DNA from: Balaenoptera acutorostrata
Taxonomy: Eukaryota; Chordata; Mammalia; Artiodactyla; Balaenopteridae
DNA: 64,000 bases
Reading direction: 5' to 3'
Assembly: GCF_949987535.1 (NCBI RefSeq)
Contig: NC_080066.1
Location: 91,345,600-91,409,599 of the forward strand
In this document: piece after piece, positions 1 through 10,530 of the stretch
Layout: every line of letters begins with the position of its first letter
Position numbering within the stretch: the first letter of the stretch is position 1
Program-made: the position numbers and the translations under genes
Notes under the pieces: generated by a model
Database searches by the model: none
What the model saw: the letters and a program-made list of their open reading frames with translations, nothing else
Told to the model about the DNA's origin: nothing

Positions 1-58
1 ACCCAACGCAGCCCAAAAAAATAAATAAAATGCATGAATAAATAATAAATAAAGCTTA
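1..58 (+). repeat. 3' tail of a CHR-type SINE cut by the window edge
   Basis: The window opens with 'acccaacgcagcc' followed by A/T-rich AATAA repeats. This is the same 3' end seen in the complete SINE copies downstream, for example around 17690 and 19135. The body lies outside the window, so subfamily and duplication cannot be judged. Confidence 0.6.
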
Positions 59-76
59 AAAAAAAGCTACTGTACA

Positions 77-370
77 GGGCTTCCCTGGTGGTGCAGTGGT
101 TGAGAATCTGCCTGCCAATGCAGGGGACACGGGTTCAAGCCCTGGTCTGGGAAGATCCCACATGCCACGGAGCAACTAGGCCCGTGAGCCACAACTACTG
201 AGCCTGCACATCTGGAGCCTGTGCTCCGCAACAAGAGAGGCCACGATAGTGAGAGGCCCGCGCACCACGATGAAGAGTGGCCCCCGCTTGCCGCAACTAG
301 AGAAAGCCCTCGCACAGAAACGAAGACCCAACAAACCAAAAAATAAATAAATTAATAAATTAATTATTTT
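77..370 (+). repeat. CHR-type tRNA-derived SINE (gagaggcccgcgc subfamily)
   Basis: This is a tRNA-Glu-derived SINE of the cetartiodactyl CHR family. The head has a pol III A-box-like TGGTGCAGTGG and a B-box-like GGTTCAAGCCC, followed by the cetacean body and an AATAA-type tail. It is flanked by a direct repeat, 'aaaaagctactgta' at 61-74 and again at 372-385, which is a target-site duplication. It belongs to the variant with 'gagaggcccgcgcacc' and 'gaagagtggccccc' rather than the 'gagaagcc...gagtagcccccgc' variant seen elsewhere in the window. Confidence 0.93.
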
Positions 371-385
371 AAAAAAGCTACTGTA

Positions 386-1400
386 TAACATTATAGACAA
401 TCAACAAAATGAAAAGTAAACCTACCAAATGGGAAAAAAATGCAAACCATAGGTTGGATAAGGGGCCTGTAATCAAAATACATTTTTAAAAAAACTCATA
501 AAAGGCCACAAGAAATCAAACAATCCAATGTATGAATGGACAAAGGAAACAGATTATTTTTCCAAAAAAGACATATAGATGGCCAGTAAGTATACAAAAA
601 TGTACTCAACATGACTAATCATCAGTACAATGCACATAAAAACCACAATGAGATATTATCTCACACCTGTTAGAATGGCTATCATCAAAAAGATGAGAAA
701 ATAAGCGTTGGTGATGATGTTGACAAAAGAGAACACTTGTGAACTGTTACTGGGGATATAATTTCATGGCAACTATGGAAAACAATATGAAGGTTGCTCA
801 GAAAAGTTTAAAATAGATCTGTTACATTATCCAGCAATTCCATTTCTGGGTATTTATCCAAAAAAATAAAAAGCACTTACTTGAAAAGAAATATGCACCC
901 CCATATTTCTTGCAGCATTATCCACAATAGCCAATATATGGAATCAACCTAAGTTCCTATCAAAAGATGAATGGATAAGAAAGATATGATATCTATATCT
1001 ATATACTTATCTATGTTTACATACACACAATGGATATTATTTAGCCCTTAGAAAGAAGGAAATTCTACCATTTTTCACATTGATGTACCTTGGGTAAATT
1101 ACGCTGATATGTCAAAAAGAGAAAGACAAATACTATGTGATATCCTTTATATATGGAAATAAAAAGAAGCCAAACTTATAAAAATAAAGAGTAGAATGTT
1201 GGTCACAAGGGGCTGGGGTGTGGGGAATAGGAGAGATGTTGTTTAAGGATACAAGCTTTTAACTAATAGTAAATAATTCCTAAAGATCTGATGCACACGA
1301 TAGTCAATATAGACCATGGTATTGTATTATAATCATCAAACTTGCTAAGAGACTAGATCTTAATTTTTCTAACCATAATAAAGAAATAATAATTATGTGA
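386..1400 (+). mobile_element. Old L1 3' fragment (end of ORF2 and 3'UTR)
   Basis: The sequence follows the familiar L1 ORF2 C-terminal region. It includes the 'gatggccagtaag...catgactaatcatcag' stretch, 'gttagaatggctatcatcaaaaag', 'ccagcaattccatttctgggtatttatcc' in parts, and the 'aatggatattatttagcc' region. A 3'UTR with 'aaggggctggggtgtgggg' follows. It has many indels and no long frame, so it is an ancient inactive L1. The 3' boundary is approximate. Confidence 0.75.
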
Positions 1401-2238
1401 CTTGATAGAGGTGATAGCTACTGCTACAATGGCAAAGCATAACATTTAAATGTAGCAAAGCACCATTAAATCCAAGTAATATTTTATTATAAATATAAGA
1501 AAAAAGAAATGCAATAAGCATAATCAATATACAAACAGATCAAGCAAAATAAATTTTCTGTAAGTCAGAAGACAGTAAGTTAAATATATCCACTCAGAGG
1601 AGAACAAAGAAAAAAAGAGTGAAGAAGGATTTTGTGATCTATAGGATATCATCAAAAGAAACCTTCTGTGAATTATGGAGTCTTAAAAGGAAAAGATATA
1701 GAGAGAAGGCTTATTTAAAGAAATAGTTGCTGAGAACTTTCGTAATCAGGGAGAGATTTGGATATCCAAGTTCATGAAGCTCATAGGGCACCAAACTAAA
1801 AAAAAAAAGGAAGAAAAACATTCCCCAAAACACATTATAGTAAAACTGTCAACAATCAAAAACAAAGAATCTGAAAAGCAGCAAGAGGAGAGAAGCGTAT
1901 AACTTACAGGAGAAACCTCATAAGGTTATCAGTTGATTTCTCAGCAGAAACCTCACAGGCCAGGAGAGAGTGGGATAATACATTCAAATTACTCAATGAA
2001 AAAAAAAACTGCCAACAAAGAATATCCTCTCCATCATAATTGTCCTTCTTAAATGAAGAGATTAAAAACTCTCCCCAAAAGCTGAGACAGTTCATAATCA
2101 CTATATCTGTGTTAAAACAATTCTAAAAGAGTTCCTCAAGCTACAAGAAAAGTAAACTAAATAGTACCATGAAAACATATGAGAATACACGAGACTTGTA
2201 AACATAAGTATATAGTTAAGGTAAGAATACTTTTAATA

Positions 2239-2550
2239 GGGCTTCCCTGGTGGCGCAGTGGTTGAGAGTCTGCCTGCCAATGCAGGGGACACGGGTTCGA
2301 GCCCTGGTCTGGGAAGACCCCACATGCCGCAGAGCAACTAGGCCCGTGAGCCACGATTACTGAGCCTCCGCGTCTGGAGCCTGTGCTCCGCAGCAAGAGA
2401 GGCCGCGATGGTGAGAGGCCTGCGCACCGCGATGAAGAGTGGTCCCCACTTGCCACAACTAGAGAAAGCCCTCGCACAGAAACGAAGACCCAACACAGCC
2501 ATAAATAATAAATAAAAAATAAATAAATTAAAAAAAAAATTAAAAAAAAA
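2239..2550 (+). repeat. CHR-type SINE with perfect 16-bp target-site duplication
   Basis: This is a complete SINE of the same subfamily as the one at 77. It is flanked by an exact 16-bp direct repeat, 'aagaatacttttaata' at 2223-2238 and 2551-2566. The A-box-like TGGCGCAGTGG and B-box-like GGTTCGAGCCC are intact. The exact duplication means the insertion is younger than the L1 it interrupts. Confidence 0.95.
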
Positions 2551-3772
2551 AAGAATACTTTTAATAATGTGATATGGTGGTGTGTTACCTGGTTAACTTT
2601 AGTATAAAGGTTAGAGTATGTGATTATTAAAATAACTGTAGCTATAATAATTTGAATGTATAAACAATATACAAAGAGGTAAGTTGTAACACCATATACA
2701 AAAAATCATGGATGGGAGTAAAAGTGTAGTTTTGTGTTTGTGTCATGGAATTATATTATTATCAACATAAAATAGCCTGTTAAATCTGTAAGATGTTTTC
2801 TGTATGCCTCATGGAGCCACAGAGCAAAAATCTTATAGTAGACTCAGAAAACATAAAGAGAAGGGAATCATAACATACCACTACAGAATATCACTAATTC
2901 ACAAAGAAAGGCAGCAACAGTGGAAGGAACAAGAAACAACGAAAAACCCAGAAAACAATAAGATGGCATTGGTAAGTCCTTAACTGTAAGTAATTACTGT
3001 AAACATAAATGTATTCAATTCTTTAGTCAAAAGTCATAGAGTGGCTAGACAGATAAAAATACAAGATCGAACTATGCTGGCTATCAGAGACTCACTTCAG
3101 AGTTAAAAACACAAATAAGCTCAAATTGAAGCTCTGGTACAAGATATTCCATACAAGTGGAAACCAAAAGAAAGCAGTGGTAGCTAGAGTTATACCAGAC
3201 AAAATAGACTTTAAGCCTAAAGCTGCAACAAGGAAAAATAAATAAGGTCATTATATAATGATAATGCTTTCAATTTATCAAGACAAAAATCAAAAATAAA
3301 TATGCACCCAACAGTGGAGGATCTTAATATATTAAGCAAACACTAACAGATTGGAAGAGACAAATAAACAATACTAAAAAAAAAAGTGTAGGGATCTTTA
3401 ATACCCAACTTTCAACAATGAATAGGTCATCCAAAAAGAATATCAATAAGGAAGTACCAAACCTGAGCTGTATATTAGACAAAATGGACTGAACAGACAA
3501 AAACAGAAAGGTCCATCCAACAGCAGCAGAATACATATTCTTCTCAAGTGCACATTGAACATTCTCCAGGACAGATCATGTGATGGGTCACTAAACAAGT
3601 CTTCGTAAATTTAAGAAGACTGACATCATACTAAGTATTTTTTCAACCATAATGGTAAGAAACCAGAAATGAACAGGACAGAATCTGGAAAATTTACAAA
3701 TATGTGGAAATTAAACAACATGATCCTAAATAATCAATGGGCCAAAGAAAAAAATAAAAAATAAAAAGACCA

Positions 3773-4134
3773 GGGGCTTCCCTGGTGACACAGTAGTTAA
3801 GAATCTGCCTGCCAATGCAAGGAACATGGGTTCGAGCCCTGGCCCGGGAAGATCACACATGCCGCGGAGCAACTAAGCCCGTGTGCCAAACTATTGAGCC
3901 TGTGTTCAAGAGCCCGCAAACCAAACTACTGAGCCTACATGCCACAACTACTGAAGCCCGCACGCTTAGAGCCCGTGCTCTGCAACAAGAGAAGCCACCA
4001 CAATGAGAAGCCCACACCCTGCAACAAAGAATAGCCCCCACTCACCGCAACTAGAGAAAGCCCACGCACAGCAAAGATGACCCAACACAGCCAAAAATAA
4101 AAACAAATAAATAAATAAATTTATTTTAAAAATA
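3773..4134 (+). repeat. CHR-type SINE, long older variant
   Basis: The SINE head is followed by the longer body with repeated 'actactgagcc' segments and the 'gagaagcccacacc' variant, then an AATAA tail. The flanking direct repeat 'aataaaaagac' occurs at 3760-3770 and 4135-4145. It interrupts the ancient L1 ORF2. Confidence 0.92.
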
Positions 4135-4300
4135 AATAAAAAGACTGAATCATGAAGAAATGAAACAATCTGAACAGACAAAATTACTATTAAGGAGATT
4201 GCATCAGTTCTTAAAAACCTTCCAACAAAAAATACCAAGACTAGATGGATTCACAGGTGAATTCTAACAGACCTTTAAAGAATAATTAATACGAACCATT

Positions 4301-5980
4301 TTTAATTGGGTAAATCAAATAAATCTATTTGTGGGTGATACACTTTGTATATTATAAATACACTAGGGGAGACATACTCACAATGATATAAAATTAGTTA
4401 GAGCTATTAGTTCTTAATCTCTGATTTCTTTGAAAAATTATTTATCATTTGAGTTGAGCTTTATTTCACAAATTAAACACAGTTGAGCATACATTAATAA
4501 TGAGATTCTTGTAAACTTTTTTGAAAATACAAAGAAGTGATAAAGAAGACCATGTCTGTTACCTGAGTATGGAGTACAACGGAAACTTACAAGAATAAGT
4601 CTTGACCAATTACAACCTCCACTTGAAAAGCCAATATCTTTAATAAACAAAGGTGACAATGTTCATTTTCCAAAGAAAACTACAAGCAAAAAAAAAAAAA
4701 ACAGAAAAACAAAACTCAGAAGAAATGGGATTTTCCAGATTTACCTTGATGGTTTATGCACATTTTCTCAGTGAATCACACCAGACATTTACTAAAGATA
4801 AAATATATGAACTTCATAATGGAGGAATCTTGCAGAAAGCACCTGAACCAGTGAACATCAGGTGTAATGGGACAAATGATTATCAGGTGACTGAAGCTCA
4901 CAAGAAACATTATCACTACTGTGGTACTCTGGGTGAAAATACATAAGAAAATCATAATCTGAAACTATCACGAAAAAAATGTCAGTTTTATGGAAATTTC
5001 AGTCCACATATACCTCTCATGTTCCCTGACTGTTACACTGTATTTAAATAGTCTTTCTTATCAACATACAGAGCAAATCTCTCCTAATTACTTTTTCTCC
5101 CAGAACCTTGAGTTATCTGGGCCACTAATGCCATCACACTTAAAAGAGCATTTTCTTAATCCTGCTGTGATAAGCTGACGTTTCTGTTGTATTCAGATGT
5201 ACATTAATCATTCCACTTTCCCTTCTTCACTAATATCCAGCATCTGAAATTACGCCATAGGGCATTTTGGATATTACTGCCTTCCCATGTTGATCTTTCA
5301 CAAAGAGAATCATTTCAATTGTTGAATGTCATTTATTCATAGTGAGAATTCTCCATGCTCTGTAGGGAGCCTGGATGCAGACAATGGGGAAAAGGCTCTG
5401 GATCACAGGGGAGAGGTATTCTAAAGAGTGGACTTTACCTATCATAAGAAGGAAAAAAATAAGTAGTTGAAAACAACTTTGCAAGGCAGGAACATCAGAA
5501 GTAGAAAATTATAGTTTTTAGGTTCGCAATCCATGAAATTTCAGGAGGAAAAGCAGACACAGCCTCTGACCCAGGACAGGACAGTCACCTCAGAAGCTGC
5601 CATTCCCTCCTCAAGTTCTTCCTGCTTTGGTCGTTTTCTCATGGACATTATGTTGAGGAACCACATCAGCATGTTGAGAATATGCCTTCAGCACAATCAG
5701 CACAGCTCCTTCACCTGTTCCCACCACAGCCACAGACAAAAGGACCTCGAAACGCTGAAATGCCAACCTCTTGAAAAAGAGAGATTCAGGAACGATGAGC
5801 CCCTGAATGGAGACCAAACTGTGATCTTTTTCTTTCCTATCTACACATACTCTTCCCTCACGCAGATGCCCAAAAACTCTGCTACAGCACAGAGTAAGTG
5901 GACTATAATGCCCTGCCCCTTCCAGTCCCATGTAGAGCAGACACCAATGCCTCCCCAAAGGAAGAAGGACCAAAGACTGG
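4301..5980. other. No recognisable gene; unassigned AT-rich sequence
   Basis: I see no repeat family or gene that I can name here. A 236-codon open frame runs through 5533-6243 on the plus strand, and its opposite strand is also partly open. The plus frame ends inside a transposon-like segment, has no low-complexity or domain signature I recognise, and shows no splice or promoter context. I treat it as chance. Confidence 0.4.
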
Positions 5981-5989
5981 AAGCAACTC

Positions 5990-6335
5990 TCACTGGTTAC
6001 CCAGCAGCCCTCGGGCTTAAACCTGGCCTCACCTTAGAATCACCTGGAGTTAAAACAACACGGATGCTCCCACCCAGATCAATAGACAGACTCTGTGGGG
6101 AGGGCACAGATGATGTTATTTCTAAATACTCATCATGTAGTACTAATGGGAAACTGCATGGGAACCACGTAGCAAACATTTCTTCTGCAGCTTCAAAGTG
6201 CATACAAATTTTGGGGGAATCAGGGTCCCACTCTAAGTTATGATCCTCCTGTGGGGCTGATGACATGGCATCTTTAACAAGTTTTTTGTTGGAGCAGATG
6301 TTACTCCCTCAGACCCGCATTCAACAGCACTGAGC
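5990..6335 (-). mobile_element. MER5-like (hAT-Charlie) DNA transposon fragment(s)
   Basis: The stretch contains 'ttagaatcacctggag' followed by a 'cccacccagatcaat' segment, and then 'gtgcatacaaatttt...aatcagg'. These resemble the conserved parts of MER5-type non-autonomous hAT elements ('gaatcacctggg'). The resemblance is by memory of the consensus. Strand and exact limits are uncertain, and two partial copies may be present. Confidence 0.4.
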
Positions 6336-7080
6336 TAGAGATATTAGGCATAGCACACCTGAGACCACTGCGTAGCGTGAAGGTTTGGTGTAAGAACTTC
6401 CAGAAGTGCAGGTTCCCTGGGCCTGATTCCTAGGGGCTGAGCTCTTCCTGGAATGGGTGTGGCCTTGCTGTTGCCTAGGGTAGATGCTGCTGTGTTGGTG
6501 GAAATCACATGGTGGGTTTAGGGATGTGTGAGGGGTCACCTTTAGAAATCTACCGAAAGGTACCCTTAGTCCTCAGGTCCTCTAGCTCCCTCTCCTCTCA
6601 GGGCCCACTTGACCCACAGGACTTCCCGGGGGCAGAGGATGACCACCAGTCCTCAGGTGAGCTGAGACTCCATACCCCAAAAGATGCAGAGCACAAAGTT
6701 GTTTACATCACATATTTGTTTGAAAATAAACCAAAGGCAGCGATGGAGGGTGGATTAACATTTTGGGTTGGGAATGGACAGAAACCTTTGAAAATAATGA
6801 CATGAATGCACATCTGATGATTAACAAAAAAGTCGTGATCTATATTAAGTAATAAAGCACATTATAAATGAATCAACATATCAGAATAATTTGCTTACTG
6901 TGTGTGTTATGAATTGTAGAGTCACAGTTTGTTCTCCCGACCCCCACTTTATACTTTCTCACATCTTTAAAGAGCATTAATTAAATAAAAATTAGAGAAA
7001 AGCATATCTACTTTTTCAAATATTCTTTGGGAATACTGAATCATTTAAAAATTTTATTCTTTTTTAAAAATTAAATTTTT
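6336..7080. other. No gene or named repeat seen
   Basis: This is mixed-composition sequence with short open frames on both strands, none longer than about 100 codons. I see no tandem structure or splice-like arrangement. The last 200 bases become strongly AT-rich before the antisense L1. Confidence 0.4.
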
Positions 7081-7084
7081 ATAC

Positions 7085-7650
7085 AATTTAAAAAGTTTAC
7101 TTTTCATTTAGTTATTATAAAATATTGGCTATTTTCCCTGTTTTGTAAAATACATCCCCACCCACAGCCAATATTTGTACCTCCCACTTCCCAACCCCTA
7201 TATTGCTCCTCCACGCTCCCCAGTGGTAACCACTAGTTTGTTCTATATATCTGTGAGTTTGCTTTTTTGTTATATTTACTGATTTGTTGTACTTTTTAGA
7301 TTCCACATATATGTGATATCACACAGTACTTGCCTTTCTCTGTCTGACTTATTTCACTTAGCATAATGCCCTCCAACTCCACCCATGTTGCTGAAAATGG
7401 AAAAATTTTATGTTTTTTATGGCTGAGTAGGATGGCATTGTGTGTATATATATCACATCCTCTTTATCCATTCATCTGTTGATGAACACTTAGCTTGCTT
7501 CCATATCTTGGCAGTTGTAAAAAATGCCGCTATGAACATTGAGGTGCAGGTATCTTTTTGAATTAGTGTTTTGGGGTTGTTTTTGTTATCCACCCAGCAG
7601 TGGAATCGCTGGGTCATATGGTAGTTCTATTTTTAGTTGTGGAATCTTTT
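7085..7650 (-). mobile_element. Antisense L1 3' end fragment
   Basis: Read on the plus strand it shows hallmarks of reversed L1: 'gacttatttcacttagcataatgcc', 'ttatggctgagtagg', 'tccattcatctgttgatg', 'gctatgaacattgaggtgc' and 'aatcgctgggtcatatgg', in that order. These are the complement of the ORF2 end and 3'UTR. It is diverged and has no coding capacity. Confidence 0.8.
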
Positions 7651-8170
7651 AATATATGCCAATAAGTGTTTCATGCTCCACTTACCAATGTAAATATTTA
7701 AATTTTAAGCGATTATTTAAAAAGCCATCTAGGTTCATAGCAAAAGTGAAAACATGATGGAGATTTCCCATATGCTTCCTGCTCCCACACAGGTATAGGC
7801 CCCTCATGCTCAACACCCCACAAAAGAGTGGTACTTTTGTACCGTCAATGGATCTACATGATACATCATACTTGTTCAAAGACCATAGTTTACCTTATGG
7901 TTCTTCCTTAGTGATGTACATTCTGTGGGAATGGACAAATGCATAATGACAAGAATCCATCATTATATCAATAGTATTATACAGATTATTTTAATTTTCC
8001 TGAGAATTCTCTAGACTTAAGCTATTCATTGCCCCATCTCTGCCACCCAGGGCAACCATGACCTTTTAACTGTCTTATACATATGTCTTTAACATAACAT
8101 CATATCTTTGGAATCATATATCTTGTACCATTTTCATACTGGTTTCTTTCACCTTATAATATGCATTTAA

Positions 8171-9172
8171 GAATTCCAGCCACTATGGAAAAGAGTTTGG
8201 AGATTCCTTAAAAAACTAAAAGCTACCATATGATCCAGCAATTCTACTACTTGGTATAAATCTGAAAAAAACAAAAACACTAATTTGAAAGGATATTTAC
8301 ACCCCTATGTTGATAGCAACACTATTTACAGTAGCCAAGACACTGAAAAAATCCAGGTTACCATCAACAGACTATTGACTTAAGAAGATGTGGTAGGGAC
8401 TTCCCTGTTGGCACAGTGGTTGAGAATACACCTGCCAATGCAGGGGACACGGGTTCGAGCCCTGGTCTGAGAAGATCCCACATGCCGTGGAGCCACTGGG
8501 CCCGTGAGCCAGAACCGCTGAGCCTACGTGCCACGACTGCTGAGGCCCACGTGCCTAGAGCCCCTGCTCCGCAACAAGAGAAGCCACCGCAAGGAGAAGA
8601 CCACACACCATGACAAAGAGTGGCCCCCGCTTGCCGCAACTAGGGAAAGCCCGCGCGCAGCCATGAAGACACAACGCAGCCAGAAATTAATTAATTAATT
8701 AATTAATTTTTAGAAAAAGATGTGGTTTATGTACCTGTATAATGGAATATTACTCAGCTATAAAAAAGAATAAAATAATGCTACTTAAAGCAACATGGAT
8801 GGACCTAGAGAACATTACACTTAATGAAATAAGACAGAGGAAGACAAATGCTATATGATCACTTATAGGTGGGATCTAAAAAAAATACATAAATTTATAT
8901 ACAAAAGAGAAACACTCACAGACATAGAAAAAAACTTATAGTTACCAAAGGGAAAGGGACGGGAAGAGGAACAAATTAGGGTATGGAATTAACATATACA
9001 AACTATTATACATAACATAGATAAGCAACAAGGATTTACTGTATAGCACAGGGAATTTTATTCAATATCTTGTAATAACCTATAATGGAATGGAATCTGA
9101 AAAAAAAATCAGTATGCTGTACAACAGAAACTAACATTTTTTAAAATCATTTATACTTCAAAATAGAAAAAA
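8171..9172 (+). mobile_element. L1 3' end insertion
   Basis: The element starts at 'ccagccactatggaaaagag' and runs through 'ccatatgatccagcaattc', 'aatggaatattactcagc' and 'gatcacttataggtggg' to an A-rich tail near 9165. This is the usual 5'-truncated L1 structure, with the insertion in the opposite orientation to the older surrounding L1. A SINE at 8396 interrupts it. Confidence 0.78.
8396..8716 (+). repeat. CHR-type SINE
   Basis: This is a complete SINE with head 'gggacttccctgttgg', the cetacean body, and a tail made of four or more ATTA units ('aattaattaatt'). The flanking repeat 'aagatgtggt' is found at 8385-8394 and 8717-8726. It sits inside the L1 3' end, so it is the youngest layer of a three-level nest. 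Confidence 0.93.
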
Positions 9173-10451
9173 AGAATTTCCCATATATTTTTATGGCTTG
9201 ATAGCTTACTTTTTTAGTGCTGAATATTATTTCATTCCCAGAATATACTAAAGTATATTTTTCCATTCATCTACTGAAGGACAGCTTGGTTTCCTTCACA
9301 TTTTGGCAATATTGAATAAAGGTACTAAAATATCCATATGCAGATTTTGTATGGACAAATGTTTTTAACTCCTTTCAGTATACATCCATGAGAACACTTT
9401 CTGGATTGTAGAGTATGTTCAATGTTGTAGAAAGTGTCAATCTGTCTTCCAAAGTAGCTCTATTATTTTCCATTTCCACCAGCAATGAACGATAGTTCCT
9501 ATTGCTCCCCATCCTCTACAGCATTTGTTGCTGTCATTGTTGCACATTTTGGCCAGTCTAAGAGTTACGTAGTGGTATATCATTGTATTTTTAATTTCCA
9601 TTTTAATGACAGCATGTAATCTGGATTATTCTTCCATATACTTACATGGAAAGTGTCTGTATTCTCTGGTGAGGTGGCTGTAAATTGTGTTGGTTCACTT
9701 TTTAACTGAGCTGCTTTTCTTATTATTTTTCTACACAATCTGTATTTTATTTCTTTTCTTGCCTTATTGCATGAGCAAGGGACATCCTTGATTTTTAACT
9801 GAATTTAGTGGGAAAGTTTCATGTTTCTTACCACTAAGCACAATGTGAGGTGAAGGTTTTTGTAGACTTTTGTTATCAACTTGAGAAAACTCCTATTTCT
9901 ATGTTACTGAGAGTTTTCATGAAGAATGCGTGTTGGATTTTTTTAAAAAGTCTTCTGCATCTATTGATATGATAATATAGTTTTCTTCTTTAGGTTGTTA
10001 ATATGATGGCTGTAATTATTTGATTTTAGAATGTGGAACAGGCCTTGCATACCTGGGATAAATCCTTCTCATTCATGGTATACAAGTCTGTCAAAACATT
10101 GTTGGATTCAATTCGTTAATATTTTTTGAGGATTTTTGCATCTATGTTCTGGAGAGATATTGGTCAGTAGTTTTCTTTACTACTCATATTTTTGTCTCAG
10201 TTCACACGTTGTGTTTTTGGTTTCAGACATTCATTTGAGGAAATTTTCAGTCATTTAAAAAATATTTTCTGTTTTCTATCTTCTTCTCTTGCTATACCCA
10301 TTATGTATATGTCATAGCATTTTTAGTTGTTCCACAATTATTGATTATTAGGTTCTGTTGGTTTCTTTCCAGCCCATTTTCTCTTTTGCTTTGAGATTTG
10401 AAGGTTTCTCTTGATAGGTATTCAAGCTCAGGGATATTTATCTTCAGGCAG

Positions 10452-10530
10452 CTCTTTGGCTGCTAAAATGAAATACCAGAGACTTGGTAGTTTATAAACA
10501 ACAGAATATTTTATTCTCATAATGGCTGAA
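10452..10530 (-). mobile_element. Truncated MLT1-type LTR end
   Basis: The plus strand reads 'ggctgctaaaatgaaatacc...gacttggtagtttataaacaacagaat'. This is the reverse of the MLT1 LTR 3' end ('ataaatttctgttgtttaagcc...tatggca'). It is cut off where the 24-bp satellite begins. Confidence 0.6.

Larger units (their letters stand above)
1430..4300 (+). mobile_element. Ancient L1 fragment, ORF1 end through ORF2 endonuclease/RT, split by two SINEs
   Basis: An ORF1 C-terminal-like stretch ('gatttctcagcagaaacc', about 1930) is followed by ORF2 endonuclease-like sequence (about 3030-3240, 'agactcacttcagag', 'aaaatagactttaagcc') and then the start of the RT region (about 4230, 'gatggattcacaggtgaattc'). 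The order matches the plus strand. SINEs at 2239-2550 and 3773-4134 interrupt it. Frames are closed throughout, so it cannot encode working proteins. Confidence 0.75.
7690..10450 (-). mobile_element. Old antisense L1, split by a younger L1 at 8171-9172
   Basis: The left part (7690-8170) contains 'ggttcatagcaaaagtg', 'gtggtacttttgtacc' and 'ggacaaatgcataatgac', typical of the old L1M 3' region in reverse. The right part (9173-10210) resumes with 'tccattcatctactgaagg' and later the reversed RT region ('gataaatccttctcattc', 'gatttttgcatctatgttc'). The similar 'aagaattcc'/'aagaatttcc' words at about 8170 and 9172 border the younger L1, consistent with insertion into this element. From 10210 to 10450 the match is weaker. 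Confidence 0.65.

Noticed and set aside
77..370. SINE heads with A- and B-box motifs as functional tRNA genes
   Set aside because: The boxes belong to the SINE promoter. The region cannot fold as a complete tRNA, and the same sequence recurs with A-tails and target-site duplications.
5533..6243. 236-codon open frame on plus, the longest one outside L1 and GC-rich DNA apart from minus-strand shadows
   Set aside because: It runs into a MER5-like transposon fragment, has no recognisable domain, and no supporting promoter or splice context was found.
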